Of a stretch of 8,805 nt of DNA, positions 8,432-8,805 are shown in pieces; position 1 is the first letter of the stretch, and every line of letters starts with the position of its first letter. Where the stretch lies: positions 1 to 8,805 of the forward strand of contig JABFXT010000288.1 in the NCBI GenBank assembly GCA_013361595.1, given 5' to 3'. Under the pieces are notes generated by a model. That model saw only the letters and a list, made by a program, of their open reading frames with translations. It had not been told where the DNA came from and did no database searches. The position numbers and the translations under genes were made by a program. The DNA is from Nocardia sp. (lineage in GTDB: Bacteria > Actinomycetota > Actinomycetes > Mycobacteriales > Mycobacteriaceae).

Positions 8432-8493
8432 AGGGTCAGGACAAGGCAACTGCGGGGCCACACCCATCCTCACTGTCTTACGAGGCCCCCAAA

Positions 8494-8622
8494 GGTCGAG
8501 GCCCGTCCCGCCCTTGACCGGAGGTGCTCAACGGTTCACATTCCCCGGACGGCCGACCGCACGTCGCATGAGCGAAGCTCGAGTCTCGAGGGCTGAACGG
8601 CGGGACCGAGGGGGCCTCGACC
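8494..8622. repeat. Long interrupted inverted repeat, possible structured RNA
   Basis: GGTCGAGGCCC plus GTCCCGCC (8494-8512) pairs with GGCGGGAC (8599-8606) and GGGCCTCGACC (8612-8622): 19 base pairs with one 5-nt bulge (8607-8611). The 86 nt enclosed contain further pairing, including GAGC-GAA-GCTC at 8570-8580 and CTCGAG-T-CTCGAG at 8578-8590. Function and transcribed strand are unknown. Confidence 0.6.
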
Positions 8623-8624
8623 CC

Positions 8625-8634
8625 GCGGCGCCGC
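8625..8634. repeat. 10-bp palindrome GCGGCGCCGC
   Basis: A perfect palindrome directly follows the 3' arm of the long dyad. In GC-rich DNA this could be chance. Confidence 0.4.
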
Positions 8635-8732
8635 AGGCGACGCAAATAAACACAGCACCTTGACGAGCGACCCCCGCTTGTCACCTGTGCGGCCCGGTGA
8701 ACCCCAGGCGGGCTGCTGGGCGCCCTTGGTCG

Positions 8733-8748
8733 CTGCCGTGCTGCCGTG
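8733..8748. repeat. Two tandem copies of CTGCCGTG
   Basis: Two exact 8-bp units lie back to back (8733-8740 and 8741-8748) and are followed by a partial related sequence. Confidence 0.5.
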
Positions 8749-8753
8749 CGGCC

Positions 8754-8773
8754 GTACCGGGGCACCCCGGTAC
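8754..8773. repeat. 9-bp-arm inverted repeat near the right edge
   Basis: GTACCGGGG-CA-CCCCGGTAC is perfect apart from the central CA. As RNA it would fold as a 7-bp stem with a 6-nt loop. It could be a terminator for a gene beyond the window or a protein-binding site; there is no T-tract. Confidence 0.55.
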
Positions 8774-8805
8774 CGCCCACAGACCTCCGCCCACTCTGTC
8801 GACCT

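Larger units (their letters stand above)
8283..8461 (-). ncRNA. Putative IS110 bridge RNA (about 179 nt)
   Basis: On the minus strand a 12-bp perfect stem (8461-8450 with 8382-8371) encloses a target-binding loop. A second stem, CGCAC-TCA-CCGGG (8370-8358) with CCCGG-CTG-GTGCG (8295-8283), encloses a donor-binding loop. Order (target loop, then donor loop nearer the transposase), size and position in the left-end leader match the IS621 bridge RNA (about 177 nt). Target loop: left guide 8431-8423 has the same sequence as the left flank plus the first core base. Right guide 8406-8399 is complementary to the right flank plus the last core base. Donor loop: left guide 8340-8332 equals the right end of the element plus the first core base. 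Right guide 8314-8309 is complementary to the core and left end. The RNA ends are inferred from the stems; the 5' end is least certain. Confidence 0.8.
7167..8475 (-). mobile_element. IS110-family insertion sequence, about 1309 bp, apparently intact
   Basis: The element carries a full-length DEDD/serine transposase, a 238-nt leader (8238-8475) and a 12-nt right-end non-coding tail (7167-7178). The ends were placed by matching the guide segments of the leader RNA to the flanks and ends, not by terminal repeats, which this family generally lacks. Both crossover points are a CA on the minus strand (8475-8474 and 7166-7165; TG on the plus strand). One copy is counted as element and one as target. 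Removing it leaves the target TCGTAAGA-CA-TCTCGGC (minus strand). No target duplication beyond the shared CA is seen, as expected for the family. The intact gene and exact guide matches suggest a fairly recent insertion. Uncertainty at each end is 1-2 bases. Confidence 0.85.
8476..8805. other. 330-nt flank with no convincing gene, rich in dyads
   Basis: All six frames are short or of poor codon composition, and none resembles a family I know. The stretch holds a long interrupted dyad (8494-8622), small hairpins, a palindrome, a tandem repeat, and a 9-bp-arm inverted repeat near the right edge. Before the IS inserted, this DNA directly followed the region downstream of glgB. No tRNA cloverleaf or CRISPR-type repeat was seen. 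Confidence 0.6.

Noticed and set aside
8476..8700. Group II intron domain V or HEARO/omega-type RNA in the flank
   Set aside because: Isolated resemblances (CGGTTC, GTGCGGCCC, GAGCGAAGCTC) were checked, but the 34-nt domain V pattern and an associated protein gene are absent from the window. Kept only as an unidentified dyad.
8478..8780. 100-aa minus-strand frame in the right flank
   Set aside because: The composition is Arg/Ser/Pro-rich with no motif, it runs through the long dyad, and its stop falls inside the IS target; not supported as a gene.
1..8805. CRISPR arrays, tRNA or rRNA genes
   Set aside because: No regularly spaced repeats, cloverleaf-type sequence or rRNA motif was found on reading both strands.

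Overview
The window is high-GC DNA from a mycolic-acid-type actinobacterium. Nocardia or a close relative is the best guess, because the three large enzymes closely resemble, from memory, the M. tuberculosis proteins GlgP (Rv1328), GlgE (Rv1327c) and GlgB (Rv1326c) and lie in the same order and orientations. Everything here was read by eye; nothing was searched or folded by software.

Layout. Positions 1-130 (+) hold the tail of an unidentified gene that converges on glgP. Positions 131-292 are a convergent intergenic region with a strong hairpin at 245-269. glgP (293-2833, -) encodes alpha-glucan phosphorylase. A 101-bp divergent region (2834-2934) contains two near mirror-image -10 elements placed so that both transcripts should be leaderless. 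glgE (2935-4938, +) and glgB (4943-7102, +) are 4 nt apart and form a classical alpha-glucan unit: GlgE extends linear alpha-1,4-glucan from maltose 1-phosphate, GlgB adds alpha-1,6 branches, and GlgP phosphorolyses the product to glucose 1-phosphate.

About 60 bp after glgB lies an apparently intact IS110-family element (about 7167-8475, transposase on the - strand, about 1309 bp). The 238-nt non-coding leader upstream of the transposase looks like a bridge RNA gene (about 8461 down to 8283). It has a 12-bp perfect stem enclosing a target loop, and a second stem enclosing a donor loop. Both loops can be decoded from this window. The target loop matches the two genomic flanks of this insertion (9 nt left, 8 nt right). 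The donor loop matches the two element ends (9 nt and 6 nt). Both place the crossover at a CA dinucleotide (TG on the + strand). A TTGACA box at the right end points outward and would face the left end in a circular form. This is the most interesting content of the window.

The last 330 nt (8476-8805) are flanking DNA without a convincing gene. They contain a 19-bp stem with one 5-nt bulge that encloses about 86 nt, plus several smaller hairpins and a tandem repeat. I could not identify them.
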